Counted from the first letter of the stretch, positions 11,313 to 23,809 are shown. The stretch: 64,000 bases of DNA from Heterobasidion occidentale (GCA_039111635.1 JBCAQO010000002.1:62001-126000), one strand, 5' to 3'. Program-made: numbers and translations. The notes: generated by a model from the sequence alone, not told the origin.

Positions 11313-12190
11313 TCAGTACCAAGGGTCACAACCCAACGAGAAAGAAGAGCACGTACCAGGCAGCCCGAGGAGCTCTTCGTACAGCTGCCTGGGCTTGACG
11401 GCGCCGAAGAACCAGGGCGCCTGTTCGAGGTAATAAGCGCAGAGTTCCGAGGCGCGGGGCCAGGGTGGGAGATAGGCTTCGAGGGCGTATTGAGGGAGGC
11501 AAATCGATGCGTCTGAGAATGCGTGGGAGATCTCCTGGATTGTGTAGGGGAGGTTGGAGGGCGAGCCCGCGCTGGTGACGGCCGTGGATGGCCGTGAGGG
11601 GCCATGGTTGGGGCTTTCTGGTAATTCATTCTCACCCTGTTCAAAGTTGGCATTGAGAGCAAGTGGACAGAGGAGGGAAATCTGCACTTACCAGGAGCAG
11701 CGACTGCATAACGATGAGGTCGCACGGTCAGCACTTACTTGAGGAAAGGGGTAGCTGTGAGAGCATCAACGACGCACCCTGCCGATCGGCCATAAAACGT
11801 CGAGCCGCCATCGTCATGCAGCGTGAGCGTCCCAAGAATATCGAGTGTCGTGCTCTCGTCGGCCTCCTCACATGTTTTTTTGGCCTCTGGACGATCCAAG
11901 TCTTGCACCGCGTCGCCTCCGGCCGCAAGATGGAGGACTTAATCGACTTGCTCTTCATGAGGTCATGGCGCAAGAGCGTGTGCTCCGCTCGTGACGTGAA
12001 AGTGCGAGAGCACGAGGCGTCCTCCAGCTGGTAGATGCGGTCGGACATGTCTGTTTTTGGAGTGCAGGCGGTCGGTGTCGGCGAGGATGAATCTGGCAGC
12101 GTGGATGATAGGGGTTGGTGGGAGGCCCGGGAGGATAGACAAGGGCTGCTCACCGTGTGCCTTAGCCTGTGACGAGGATGCCTGCAAAGA
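11313..12190 (-). pseudogene. Zn2Cys6-type fungal transcription factor, N-terminal linker part (decayed)
   Basis: Reads right to left as DRIYQLEDA (about 12015-12045), a LVLSHFHVTSGAHAL reading, LLRHDLMKSKSIKSSILRPE (about 11930-11980), ESTTLDILGTLTLHDDGGST and FYGRSAG (about 11780-11860), then AYLPPWPRASELCAYYLEQA and PWFFGAVKPRQLYEELLG (11360-11490). This order of coiled-coil-like linker, GTLTL.DDG..FYGRSAG and L..YLEQ..WFF..V is that of basidiomycete Zn2Cys6 regulators between the zinc cluster and the middle homology region. The cluster itself is not visible. At least three frame changes occur. It covers a part of the protein that precedes the part trapped at 55450-56526. The whole remnant sits between the inverted repeats at 10861 and 12948. 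Confidence 0.6.
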
Positions 12191-12337
12191 GAAATGTCAA
12201 TGAGAGACTGGCGACGAGCGACGATAATGAGCGAATATATGCACCAAAAAAGAATATCATACGACGAGCGCGAGCCCCTGTTTCCGAGCCCAACACCCTG
12301 CCACCAGCAATCGGGATCCATACACACGTCTCCTGTC

Positions 12338-12383
12338 GCCCCCGCCCCCCCCACCCCTTCCCCTCCCCCTTCCGCCCCCCAGC
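12338..12383. repeat. C-rich low-complexity tract
   Basis: Almost pure pyrimidine run, mostly C, with no coding value. It lies between the regulator remnant and the right palindromic repeat. Confidence 0.7.
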
Positions 12384-12833
12384 ACTGGTGTTTGACGCAT
12401 CGTCGGACACATATATCCTGTTTTTTTGAGGCCCATCTTAAGAAATAACATTTCAACATCAGAAGGGGAACAGAGGATCCAAGGGGACACGTTTGGAGAG
12501 GAAAAAAAAACTTGCCAAGGCCCGTCCATGCGTTATCTTGGTGTCAGTATTGCGCGTCAAATTTGTTCCTCGTGTCCTGCTGTCTAGATTTGGCCGGTTT
12601 CTCTCGAGCTCAGGTCGCATGTGTCCTCCTTGTCATTGTTGTTGGAAGGGAAGCTGTATGTGTATCTGTTTGTTGGTGCTCGAGGTGTCGATGGACGGTG
12701 CAATGGTGCTGGTGGAGGTGGAGAGGTTACATGCAATAGGGAGTCGATAGAAGGAGGACGACTTGAAAGAAATTTCGACGACGCGCATACATCACGTGGC
12801 CGTGGAGGTGGATGAGTCATCCCTCAACGTGTT

Positions 12834-12948
12834 GCGACTGGGGGATATTAGGGGTATATTCCCTGCGAGGGATATTCGCGGTATATTCGTGGTATATTCC
12901 CAATATACCATGGATATCCCCTGGGGATATTTGGGGGCAATGTCCGGT
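12834..12948. repeat. Right ATATTC-rich palindromic repeat
   Basis: Reverse complement of the first part of 10861-11066. It ends GGCAATGTCCGGTG, the mirror of the CACCGGACATTGCC start at 10861, with the same order of GGGGATATCC, TGGTATATT and GAATATACC motifs and only scattered base changes. Confidence 0.7.
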
Positions 12949-15590
12949 GCTAGAGGGAGTCATGGAAAGCGAAAGGGGTTAAATGAACCGGTCAACCAAA
13001 TATGCGTACACGAAATGTTGAGGTTTCTGTTAAAGTAGGGTGATCTATCAGTGGCAGCAACTGAACGCTGAGCCCAATGCATACAACAAACAGAGGATCC
13101 GATCAGTGACAACTATCGTCTTACCTATAAACAGTGAGTCGAAAGCTCTACAGTCCGCGATGTCTTGACCGACGACATACAACAGGAGGACATACAACAC
13201 GAGACTCTACTAGTCCTTCGCCTTCTCAATCGGACGCCCCAGATGGAGAGAGCACGATCGACTCTATCGCTGACAAGCCTTCTCCCGATTTGGGGACTGA
13301 ATAGCCTTCTTGTTGAACACTCTAAGGCGTCTGCGAAGCGTGAGGAATGGCTATTATCCCATTGAAGAGCGAGGGGCAGACACTCATTGGGCGAAGCCGG
13401 CCCCGACTCTGCCCACTGAGAGTGGGAGAGCGTTCTGTGGAATAGATGCGTACTTCGTGAGTTTTTAAAGTTGAAGTTGCGCAGTTCCTGGTACCATAGG
13501 ACCAGGTTTGGGTCACTTTTCGGTTGAGACATCACTCTATACTGACGCAAACTTCCACATTTTGTGTGTTCATATTTGGTCGTCGGTCCTGTCTTTGAAC
13601 TTGCTCCAGAACGAGCTCCTGTCTTTGAACCTGCTCCACATCGATTCTCTGTCCGGCTTGAAACTGCTCCATAACGAATCCCTGTCCTCACGATGACAAT
13701 CACAACCTGTGTTGTCCGTGAGCAGAACAGTACCTGCTCTGAGGCAAGTAGGCTCGATCCTTTCGTCCTCTAGCTCGTGTTGGTTAGGAGTTCGGTTTCG
13801 GCCAGCAGTCCGTGGAGCACTTGCGAGTTGGAATTGGCATTGGGCACCGTTAGGGGTTTTCCGTCATTTTTCTTCATCTGCTGATAGACAGCGGCTGTCT
13901 ATCAGAGTCTGTGATCGTCCTGTTCGATCGAGGGAATATTTGGTCGCTGTCTGGCAGAGGTCTGCTATTAAGGGGCTGTTTAGACGATGCAGACGCTCTG
14001 GATATCTGTCCTTCTGACCTTGCACTGCGGACGGTCAGGGGTATTCGACGGGTTCCGTCCTCCGCTCTTGCTTCAAGATTTGCCATGATGTACTCTGCCG
14101 TCGCTGTCTTGCTGGTATCTTCTCCTGAGTGGCTCTCGTAGTTCGCCTGCCTCTCTGTCAGTCTGTTGTCATCGATGCAGGAGGGATTCCGTCCTCTCTC
14201 TCGATTCCGAACAGTCCGATGCTCTTGATTTGATTTAAAAAATTCCGTTCCAGCCTTTCGATGACGGGTTCCTTAGTCGCGGTGTGACTGAACCCCTTTG
14301 TTCAGCGGCTCTCGCAATTTCCTAGTCCATAGACAGGAGTCGCCTTGAGAAGATTTCTATCTGTTTTCACATCCATCCTCGTCATCAGGTGTACCCTCCC
14401 GGTCATACTCTTGATGTTGAAACTCTGGGTGGTCGACAGCACGATCGTGCTCAGGACACGAGACCGGACGGAAAGGTGTTTGCTGCAAGGAGCTCAGGGG
14501 AGACGATGAGTGGACGTTGGTCGACCCGGATGTGGTCTCTTTTCCTGGACGGCTCTCGTACTTCGCCTGCCAATAGATAACAGCTGTCTCTGTCAAGCTG
14601 TCGGCATCGACGCAGGAGAGGTTCTGTCCCCTCTCTTGATTCCGAACAGTCCAATGGCTCGAACAAAGCAGCACGGATGGGAGGCCGCAGACTGCCTCGA
14701 TGGCACCGACCACCTGTAGCCTATCCTGTTCCTCCTCCGCATCGGGTATACGACACCTTCGCATTGCCCCCTATCTCGACGACACCCCTGTCTCTTTTGA
14801 CGAATCCATATTTCCATTTGCTAATGTTTCAAATTACCTGCGTGTTCAACCCCTATTGTCTTTACGTGGTCGTGTTGACATCATACCTGATGTTGTCTTA
14901 AAAGCATGTCGCGCACGACACCTCACCGATGGCACTGGTTGCGAAACATCCTGTCCACCCATCACATTCGCTGTGATCTGTTACGACAGTGATGGAAAAT
15001 GGTATATTTGTTCTGTCGTTGTACTCTTCGAAAAAATATTCATTGTTTTCTTTTCAGAACAAAACGGCTAGGACATTTTTTTGGCTCATTCTCAACACTG
15101 CGCGCGCTCTCAATGTCCATCATGTCGATGGAACATCAGCGTTGAACTACAAAACAGAGGCTATTTGAGACTGAATATCAACGGGTATTGTCCTGTTCAT
15201 GGTCAACATCTCATAGTATCCAATGTGGTCAGTCGTCCATTACTTTACACTTTGCACTGACTCAATGGGAAAAGATTTTTGACAGAACATTTACTCCCCA
15301 TCACCTTGCTCTGTCCATCCACCCGTTTTGTGTAGCAGGTGATCCATATCTTTGAATATTTCTGAAGAGGAAGTAATCTCCGACAAATCTATCATAACAG
15401 TGTCGGGAAAAAATGTGCAGTGAAACGATTGTTTCCAAGCCAATCATATTCTATAATTGAAGGGTGATGACATGCTGGCAAATTTTCATATATAAGGCAC
15501 ATTACATGTCTTCATTGGCATGACCTCTCTAATCTCTCCCCGGAGGAACGGTATGTGACTTTGCATCCCGAATCCACTGATCCTCACTTG
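12949..15590. other. Degenerate repeat sequence, no supported gene
   Basis: No gene is recognisable. Three tandem units of about 31 bp built on TTTGAACCTGCTCCA lie at 13590-13688. A ~115 bp block at about 14125-14235 recurs imperfectly at about 14545-14660, with shared words such as GGCTCTCGTA, TTCGCCTGCC and TTGATTCCGAACAGTCC. The stretch 14900-15590 is AT-rich and leads into the Helitron coding region. Confidence 0.5.
13590..13688. repeat. Three-copy ~31-bp tandem repeat
   Basis: Units begin CCTGTCTTTGAAC, CCTGTCTTTGAACC and CTGTCCGGCTTGAAAC, each followed by (T)GCTCCA plus a short variable part. The unit length is not a multiple of three. Confidence 0.6.
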
Positions 15591-15616
15591 ATCAACGATC
15601 ATTGACACAGATCAAC

Positions 15617-17883
15617 GGCACCATGCCAGACATCGCATACGATCTGTCGGCGACACACGGCACCAACCCTTCGTACAATCCGACTTTATGGACGATACAC
15701 GGCATCTCTAGCGAAACACTCGTGTGAGGGAAAACGTACGGAGGAACACGACATAGCTGTCCTTTTTGTGGCATCTTGCTGCTCACAGGCGAAAAGGCCG
15801 GGTTCTGCTGCGGTGAGCATGGCTCGCACCTGAACGACATGGCTCCATTGCCTGTCCTGCCTCCACAATACAACATACTTCTACACCACCCTCAGATCTC
15901 TGCACTCTTGCGAAAACTGAATCTGATCTTCTCCTTCGCATCCATGGAGACGACTCACGCTTTTCCCGTGCAAATGATGAACTCTATGGTTGCTGTACAA
16001 GGCAAAGTATACCACAGAGTGTGCCCATCCCACGAGAACTCCGCCATCCGCTGGTTGCTTTACGACAGTTCAATGACGGGATCTTCGAACGGTCTCCCGC
16101 ACGAACGCATTGCGCGCGAGCTGCCAGCAGAGTTGGTGACGTCATTATGGCAGGCTTTGTCGCTCGTCAATCCTCTGATCGGTGCCATTCGTTTCCTGGC
16201 ATCAATCAATCCATACGACCTTCCCAACGCCCAACTAGTTCTCCACGACGCGGGTCCTGCTGACGAGATCACCACCATCATGTCCTATGACAATACGACA
16301 CAGCGCGAGATTCGTCCTCGACAAATCGTCATCACATGCTGCTCAGGATTGGAGCAGTACATCCCGACTCACAGCCGACTCTGGGAGCCGCTCAGTTATC
16401 CCCTGTTTTTCCCTCATGCGAGTCTTGGATGGGGACGACAGGGCTCTCTTGCCGACATAGAGGGCGGTCACCTGCAACAAACTGCCCACGGACTTGATGC
16501 AACAACTTCTCAGATCTGGCATTACCGTGCTCGTCTACTCCGCGACGAGCGTTTTAATGTCTTCGGACGATTGACAAACGAATACGTGGTCGACATGTTC
16601 AGTCGGAACCTCGAGTCTCGACTGCAATACATACGTCTAAACCAAGAGAGGCTAAGACGTGAGGATGCGGAGCTCATGGGTATCGAGGACGTTTTGCCAA
16701 ACGAAAACATCTACTTGCCGGCGTCTTTCCTTGGATCGGCGCGGTGGGCATCCGAACAGATTGCGGACTCACTGGCTATTGCGGCTGCCCTAGGATTTCC
16801 GACCTTCTTTATTACAGTTACGTGCAACGCAAACTGGCCAGAGATCCAGTCGGAACTGTTGCCGGGACAGAATTGCTTGGACCAACCAGCGGTTGTTTGC
16901 ATTGTTGTTGAACACGACCACATACCTCATCATTGGGATTGTAGGTTGGCAATTGAAGGATTTCGACATTGTGTGCAGGCTCGAATCTTTTGAGCCCGTG
17001 AGCATCGCGCTGCTCGACCCAGTCCGTTGAGGCTCGTTGCACAAACCCGTTCTCGGTTGGCTCCAACGCGCCAATGTCCACAACGTCCTCATTTTCCTCA
17101 AACAAAGTAGACAAAAAAGAGGAGCCACTGGCGATGTTTCGCTATCGATGATTGAAGGTTGCCTGTCCATGCAAGATGTCATTGAATTCGCGTTCCCCGA
17201 TGATGTCCTGCTCCATCCAGAACGATGTTTCTCTCGAGCCATCCTCACTCCGACAAATGCGCAGATTAACATTTACAACGATGTCATTGTCGCGAAGATT
17301 CCGGGTCCATCTCGAACATATACGGCTTCCGATTCCCTAAAAGAGTTGGAGGACACTGACTCACTCAACGCTTCTCCCGATGCCGTCCTTGACTGGGCTG
17401 CTAATTATTGGATGCCAGGCCTTGCCGCCAGCAAATTGACATTGAAACGCGGCGTCGTAGTACAACTCATGCGAAACATCTCCATTGACCGCTCCCTGGT
17501 GAAAAATGCTCGCCTGACTGTTATTGATATTGGACCTAGGGTCATTGCAACTCAAGTATTGCGCCCGTCAAATGAGCCTGTTTCCCTCTTACATGGATCC
17601 CGAGGTCAAATTAATAGCACGGATCGGATTTCATCAACTCCTGCATTCGGGCCACACCCTCATACGACAACAGTTTCCATTAGCCCCTGCGTATGGCACC
17701 ACATTCAACAGTTGTCAGGGATTGACGCTGGATAAGGTCGCCGTCGATCTCACCTCGCCTGTGTTCTCCCATGGGCAGCTGTACACCGCGCTTTCCAGGA
17801 TTTGCCATCGATCGGATGCTCTGGTCAGAATGGCAGAGGATAAAAGGACTCTAAATGTAACATATACCGAGCTTTTAGTGTAG
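15617..17883 (+). pseudogene. Helitron RepHel protein, internally deleted
   Basis: Rolling-circle transposon protein joining a replication initiator to a Pif1-family helicase. The N-terminal Helitron-like domain runs 15740-16900 in one open frame, with FCGILLLTGEKAGFCC, LNLIFSFASMETTHAFPVQM, LWEPLSYPLFFPHASLGWG, GSARWASEQIADSLAIAAAL and FFITVTCNANWPEIQS. Soon after (about 16900-17080) the match stops. It resumes only in the last part of the helicase: AILTPTNAQINIYNDVIVAK (17235-17295), LMRNISIDRSLVKNARL, then after a frame change CQGLTLDKVAVDLTSPVFSH and GQLYTALSR (17715-17800). The Rep catalytic motifs and helicase motifs I-IV are missing. A TGA at 15725-15727 interrupts SETLV-GKTYGG upstream. 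It cannot transpose by itself. Confidence 0.82.
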
Positions 17884-17928
17884 TGTTCTTATAATGATGA
17901 AAACATGACTATTGCCACCGAATGCGAC

Positions 17929-17962
17929 CAAGGACGCCGGAGCGGAGCTCCGGCAAGCCTTG
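17929..17962 (+). terminator. GC-rich hairpin at the Helitron 3' side
   Basis: CAAGG, a 2-base AC bulge, GCCGGAGC, loop GGA, GCTCCGGC, then AAG and CCTTG. It lies 46 bp after the helicase stop. Helitrons carry a 3' hairpin just before their end, so this may be that signal, but the canonical CTRR end is not present after it. The same design occurs at 32060-32094. Confidence 0.55.
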
Positions 17963-17964
17963 TT

Positions 17965-18690
17965 TGGCTCAAAGCTTCAGAACGGAGTGACGTAAGCGCT
18001 CTGTCAGCTTTCCGTCCAACGTTCAAGCGACCAACCATGGGACCTTCCTCCATCACTTTCTGTGAGCGATATTCCTCCAGAAATGTGACGCTCTCAATCC
18101 ATATCCACATACTCTGCTGTTGAGCAGCTTTCTGAGAGCGACGTTCCTCCAGCATGCGTTGCTCATAGGCCGTCATAGTTTCCGTCTCACTCTGCTGTCA
18201 AGCGTCGCGCGACTGTTGAGACACATCTGAGAGCGATTTTCCTCCAGCACGCCATATTTATTTATTCTCCTGTTAAACAGCTTTCTGAGAGCAACATTCC
18301 TCCAGAAATGCGTTGCTCGCAGGCCGTCGTTGTGTCCCACTCACTCTGCCATCAAGTGTTGCGCGACTGTTGAGACATCTGAGAGCGGTCTTCCTCCAGC
18401 GACATGTTCTCCCCATCTATCATCCTGACGAGCGGCTTTCTGAGAGCGATGTTCCTCCAGAAGTGCGTTGCTCATGGGCGGCGCGTGTTTCGCGGCTGTC
18501 GGGACACGTCTTTCCAGGCCATATCCATTTATTCTCCCGTTGAGCAGCTTCCTGAGAGCGACGTTCCTCCAGAAATGCGTTGCTCGTAGGCCGTCGTTGT
18601 GTCCGATTCACTCTGTCATCAAGCGTCGCGCGGCTGTTGAGACATATCTGAGAGCGACCTTTCTCTAGAAATCCATTGCTCTTATCGATT
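17965..18690 (+). repeat. 157-bp satellite, array A with leader
   Basis: Begins with a leader (AAGCTTCAGAACGGAGTGACG onward, about 17970-18110) also found at 27235 and 54585. Then come tandem units in which CTGAGAGCG plus TTCCTCCAG recurs about every 65-95 bp, giving a higher unit of about 157 bp. Other fixed words are GTTGCTCATAGGCCGTC, GTGTCCG.CTCACTCTG and CGACGAGCGGCTTTCTGAG. It lies directly behind the Helitron hairpin. Confidence 0.85.
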
Positions 18691-19161
18691 CATCCAACAA
18701 ATTGACATTGCTCGAACTGTGTATCTCTGCAGCATTGTAGTTGACTACGCATCGTGTGGAAGGAGCAGGAGAAAGAAAATCAAGGGCTTCGGCCGCCATC
18801 AATAAGCTATGAGGATTCGGACGGACAAAGGCTTACTTTTGGTCCAAAATCCGTCGCACCAGGATGGGACCTAGGCACATGCATGTAGGGGTTTTATCAC
18901 TCTTCATAATCGCGTCGCATTTTTGTTGACATGTGTTTTGCTCTTGCCCTACCCCTTTCTCTACGCTCTCATCACTTTCTCAGGCTCGCGCTTTCAATCG
19001 AACGTAGCTCCACACTCTTCGGTATCGCGCTTGCGCCTTGATTGCACTCCTCATTTCAATCTCGCTCGAGGCAAGCTCAACATCCAGTACCGTCCGCCGT
19101 GACAGGCTGCCTTGTCCGTGATCACTATATGTAAGCTCGTGTCGCAAGGTGCGACTACGCG
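18691..19161. other. Intergenic, upstream of transposase
   Basis: No gene. It follows the satellite and precedes the presumed transposase start at 19162. Pyrimidine-rich stretches (18940-19030) would suit a fungal promoter or 5' leader, but no element can be assigned. Confidence 0.4.
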
Positions 19162-22100
19162 ATGTCTGATATGTTCAATCCATCCCACATCACTTCAACA
19201 CAGTTTTCTATGGCGTCTTTCGTCAACATTGGCACTCGAAAGCGGTACATCTGCAAATGTCGATTATTCTGTTTGACATACAATTCAGAGATGAAGAAGT
19301 ATGAAGGAGATGGGAACCCCATCTCATATTCCTTACGAAAACAGCACCAACAGTCCGATCGGATGACCAATGCTATCAAGGGCATCAACCATGCAGTAAC
19401 TACCGAAGTTTGTTCTTTGATGTGTGTACGGCTACTATATTCACGTGCTTGCTGTTCTACAGGTTATTCTCGATCCCGATCCTCTTCTTGACGACAGCTT
19501 AGAGACCCCTCACAGCCAACGCGCATCGGCGTCACATCGAGATGCTCCCTCGAGTCTGGATGGCCAGCTTCATCGTTTCGAAGAGGAGATCATCATGCAT
19601 AGCCTGTGGCTTGCCAATACACCGCAGTTACTGGTGTTCTTGAACGAACCCTCCCTACATGGCACGTTTCAGCGTGGTGGTGATGATCACCGCACTCCAA
19701 ACACAGGTGTTCACGCTTTGAATTCTCGTTCACGTGCCAACTCCGAGTTCTTACAGGCCGAGTTTTGGCTGTGCAAAATTCTAGAGATGATCAGATCAAT
19801 GACGGGAAATTAGAGGAAAGAGCAGCTAGAGGATCGAATCTATCGGGAGCTAGCACATCTCAACATGCAAAAAGAAATTGAATGGTCTCGCCAGCAGGAG
19901 CAACGAGGTGATACACGCATATCTATCAACACAGGTATGATGCACTTCTTTTCAAGCTCGCTCAGGGGTATCTCACAAGTCAATTTAGAACCATATTTCT
20001 CACGAACAGGTACAAACAACCCTACCCTCATAGCGATTTCAATCACCGTACTCTTGATGAATACAGTTTTCCATTTACCGCGACGCGCGACACAAATTCT
20101 GCTCTCAGGCATGCGGTGTGTTCTGAGAACTTCTCAGGACTTACGTCACTTGGTGCATGCCATGCCCAAAGATCCCCGAGCCATCGTGGCTCAGTATCAC
20201 CTCGATCCCATCACGCGCTCATACTTGTCTTGCCCTGTCTGCTTCTCTCTCTATCCTTGGTCCAGTGATCGTGCTTTGATGCCTAGAGTCTGTACACATA
20301 GGCCAACACCGATGAGCGAGCCTTGTGCTGTTCCCCTGTGGAGGTTGAGTCAAATAGGTGACGAGATCAGGTCTGTTCCGCGCAGGAAGTATCTACATCA
20401 AGACATGAAACATTGGCTGGCACGAGTACTCTCGCGAAATGGAGTGGAGGAGATTCTGGATAAACCTCAGCGCAGTCATGGATCTATGCACGATATTTGG
20501 GATGGGATGGCATTTCGCAGTGTGCAGGGATTTGACCGCCGACCATTTTTTCCTGGACCACAGGATGAGGGAAGATTTATCTTCAGTTTGGCTGTCGACA
20601 GCTTCAATCCTTTCCATATGAAGGAAGCCAAACAGACCGTCTCATCGACAGCCATCTGGCTGGTGCTCCTGAATTTTCCTCCTCACCTTCGATATCTTTC
20701 TGAAAACATGTTTCTTGTCGGCATAATCCCAGGACCGGATAAACCATCCATTGATCAGATTAACCACGCATTAGATCTAGTTGCTGATGATTTGCTTGAG
20801 TTCTGGAATCCTGGATTTTGGTTCTCTCATACTGCAAAATATAACCTTGGCCGGCTCATTCGAGGCATGCTCATCCCTCTTGTTACCGACATGTTGGCAG
20901 CACGACAGGTTACTGGCTATGGATCAGCAACATCTCGATTCTTTTGCACATGCTGTCGACTGGAGATCAAAGACATCGAGAACATCGAAAAGCAGACATG
21001 GCCGAAACGCAACTACAAGGATGATCTACGATATGCAAAAGAGTGGCACCGGGCACAGAGTCGAGACGAGCAAGAAGCCTTGTTCAAACAGTATGGGGTG
21101 CGCTGGTCGTCTCTTTGGCGCCTACCATACTGGAACCCGGTCCAGTACGTTACTGTAGAGTCCATGCATGTGTTCGACCTTGGTCTCTTCCAGACACATT
21201 GCCGACAAGTCTGGTGTAACCCTTGAGGGGGGTGACGGAACTGCATTGCGCCAGGGGAAGGTTTCTCCGATGCCTTCCAACGAGGTGTTGGCGTCATGGC
21301 TAAGGTTGATACAGCAGAATCCACACGATCTGCGCTACGTACTGAGCACAAAATGATGTCCTAAAGGTGTTCTTTGGCACATATGTAACGACAATAACTT
21401 ACGTCGAGCTGGGACGAAGGGACAGCTTGCGGCAGCTATCGTGGAATGGGTATGTTAACATTGAATCCTTCTGAATAGTATGTTACTGAAACACTCTTAG
21501 AGAGAGGGTATTCCCCCAGAATCAATCATACTCCCGCCACCATCTTCGGTTGAGATGACTCCTGAATCAAGCATGATGGAGATATCTTCCCAAAGTTCTC
21601 ACAGCACTTCCGTGTCTTCAGCAACATTGGAGATAGGATCCGCTCGGATGATGAGAATCTCCGGGTTGAAATGGGCACACGCCTGCTGGCCAAGCGACGC
21701 GCAGCGTCGACTATCAAGTCAAAGATGAGCAAGACCATTCTCTGTTACCTTTGCTATGACCGTGGCTTGAACATGGATGGGGGTAAATCCGAATTGATCG
21801 CTAGGCTTCTCGAATGGGTTTGTGTATTCTGGAAATATAGCTCGAGGTAGTCTACTTAATCTACTTTCCTCTGTTCTAGACAGCAGCCAATGTGGCACCT
21901 CCACCAGACGTCCAATCCCCGCGCGAGCCTGGATCCATTGCTCAAAATGGACACATTTTAGGCAAAGAGATCATGGCCGCCATTAGGGAAGACATGGAGA
22001 ATACTCTGCTACCATCATGGGTGAGCCCGGCTCCTCACGATTGGGGAACACCCAAGCGAGGAAAGCTCAGTGCCAACAATTGGCGCGTAATTTGTACGAT

Positions 22101-23389
22101 TCACTTCCCGATCACTCTTATTCGGATCTGGGGACAGGGCACGCGAGAACGCTAGATGCTGGATAACTTTATGGACCTCGTTCGCGCTGTCTAGATCGTG
22201 AACATGCGGGCCATCTCGAAGGATCATATTGCCGCATATCAGAAATATATCCATCGCTATCTATTCAATTTCAAGACACTCTACAAAGACTCGAAGATCA
22301 AGCCGATACATCACATCACCCTCCATGCAGATGAATTTCTCGAGCAATTTGGTCCTGTTCATGCTCATAGCACCCCATTTTTTGAGCGCTATATGTACTC
22401 CCTTCAGCGCGAAAACACAAACATGAGATTCGGTGATTCCGACTGTTGACTTTTTCTGCATTGATTGCTGATAGGCGAATATCCCTAGGGGAACTGGAAA
22501 CAACCTTCATGAACAGCTCGGCTCGTGCTGCGAATCTTCGAGCGTTGATGTTGGAAAACTCTTCCATCCGAAGTGAGGTTTCAGAGCTAGTGGACACCTA
22601 CCAGATGTTTTTATCTGAGGATCTTCGCGGAACACGTCTGGCCAATCTGTTAGATACGAGACAGATACACGAAGATCAGCATGCCAAGAAAACAGTTCTC
22701 CACCGCGATGATCCAAATTATCAACTTCTTATTCAATGTTTGGATCAGAAGTACAACACCAATCGATATTTGTCACGGCAGGACAGAATCACAATATCAA
22801 AAGATGTACAGCTGAGTGATCAAGTTTCATTGAAGGGAGTACGCTATGCTACGGTGCACTCTTTCTTTCGGGATAGCCAGATAATTTTTCGATCGATTCC
22901 TGCCGGCGGTGCTACGCCGCTTTTGCGACCTAGTCAGATGCTCCAAAATTTTCTTCCATACGCATCAAACTCCCCACAAGGCAGACAGGGCCAACTGTCT
23001 CTTCCTGGTGATAGAAGAGTTTTCAAGTTTCAGTCGCCACTCAGAAATCAATAAGCGCCACAGACAATTTGGCTGCGCGGGAGGATTTCTCTGTCATCCA
23101 TGTCATTGAAATATCCCAAGTCGTTTCTCATTTCGCAAAAACACCTATGGTGATGGAGGAACAGTTATTGATTCATGTTTTACTGCTCGATCGTGTAAGT
23201 ATGGTTGGGTTCTGGTTTATGCGACGTACACTCAACCTCTTGTAGCTTATGGAGATGACACCGCAATTCACAGAAGACCCAAGTGACCAAGGTTTGAGCG
23301 AGGAATCAGATGGTGGTTCGACTGTCATGGAAGGAATACCCGAAACGCACGACGTAGACATGGACGCAGTGTATGTACACGGAATGTGA
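19162..23389 (+). pseudogene. Tnp2/CACTA-type transposase (decayed)
   Basis: DNA-transposon protein of the Tnp2 family. The start at 19162 is followed by a cysteine cluster (RYICKCRLFCLTYNS). The core frame 19865-21226 shows VLRTSQDLRHLVHAMPKDPR, SYLSCPVCFSLYPW, LHQDMKHWLARVLSRNGVEE, MHDIWDGMAFRSV, FSLAVDSFNPFHMKEAKQTV, TSRFFCTCCRLEIKDI and the end of the catalytic part, YVTVESMHVFDLGLFQTHC. Then a frame change leads to SNEVLASWLRLIQ, SAP-like segments (LRRAGTKGQLAAAIVEW and LNMDGGKSELIARLLEW at 21395-21820), IKPIHHITLHADEFLEQFGP (22290-22350) and GELETTFMNSSARAANLRAL. A TAG at 19811-19813 interrupts MTGN-RKEQLEDRIYREL in frame. Several joins need introns or repair. I judge it inactive. Confidence 0.78.
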
Positions 23390-23809
23390 CCCCGTTACCT
23401 GTCACTGCTCCGTTTTTCTCCACGCATGCCGGTTCTCTCCGTGTTAACAAATGAGAGTCAAATGAGAGTGCTGGTAATATGACGATGTCCGTTACACAGA
23501 ACGACTGCAGTCTTCTGTGTTGGTCAGCAATGGAGACTAGATGTCCGTGGCCGAATGTCACAGACATTCGGCCAAAGAGTGACCGTGGGACCGAAATCGC
23601 TGACCGTGGGAGCGGAGCTCACATGTCTTCAAGTTGTCCCACTCATAGTCCTCAGGCGGTCGCCGTTGGACAGCATCGTGTTTCGCGGCTGTCTAGGCAG
23701 TTTCTGAGAGTGTTTTTCCTCCAGAAATAGTCTTGTGCCACTCTTGTGTCACATCTGTTGAGACCTTTATTCTTCGTCTCCTTCACGTCGACACACTCTC
23801 CTCCAGCAA
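23390..23809. other. Intergenic with strong hairpin
   Basis: No gene. A perfect hairpin with 11-base arms (GGCCGAATGTC-ACA-GACATTCGGCC) lies at 23549-23573. It is followed by two copies of TGACCGTGGGA (23580-23610) and a weak GAGC-GGA-GCTC hairpin. The block lies between the transposase end and the orphan gene. Confidence 0.55.
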
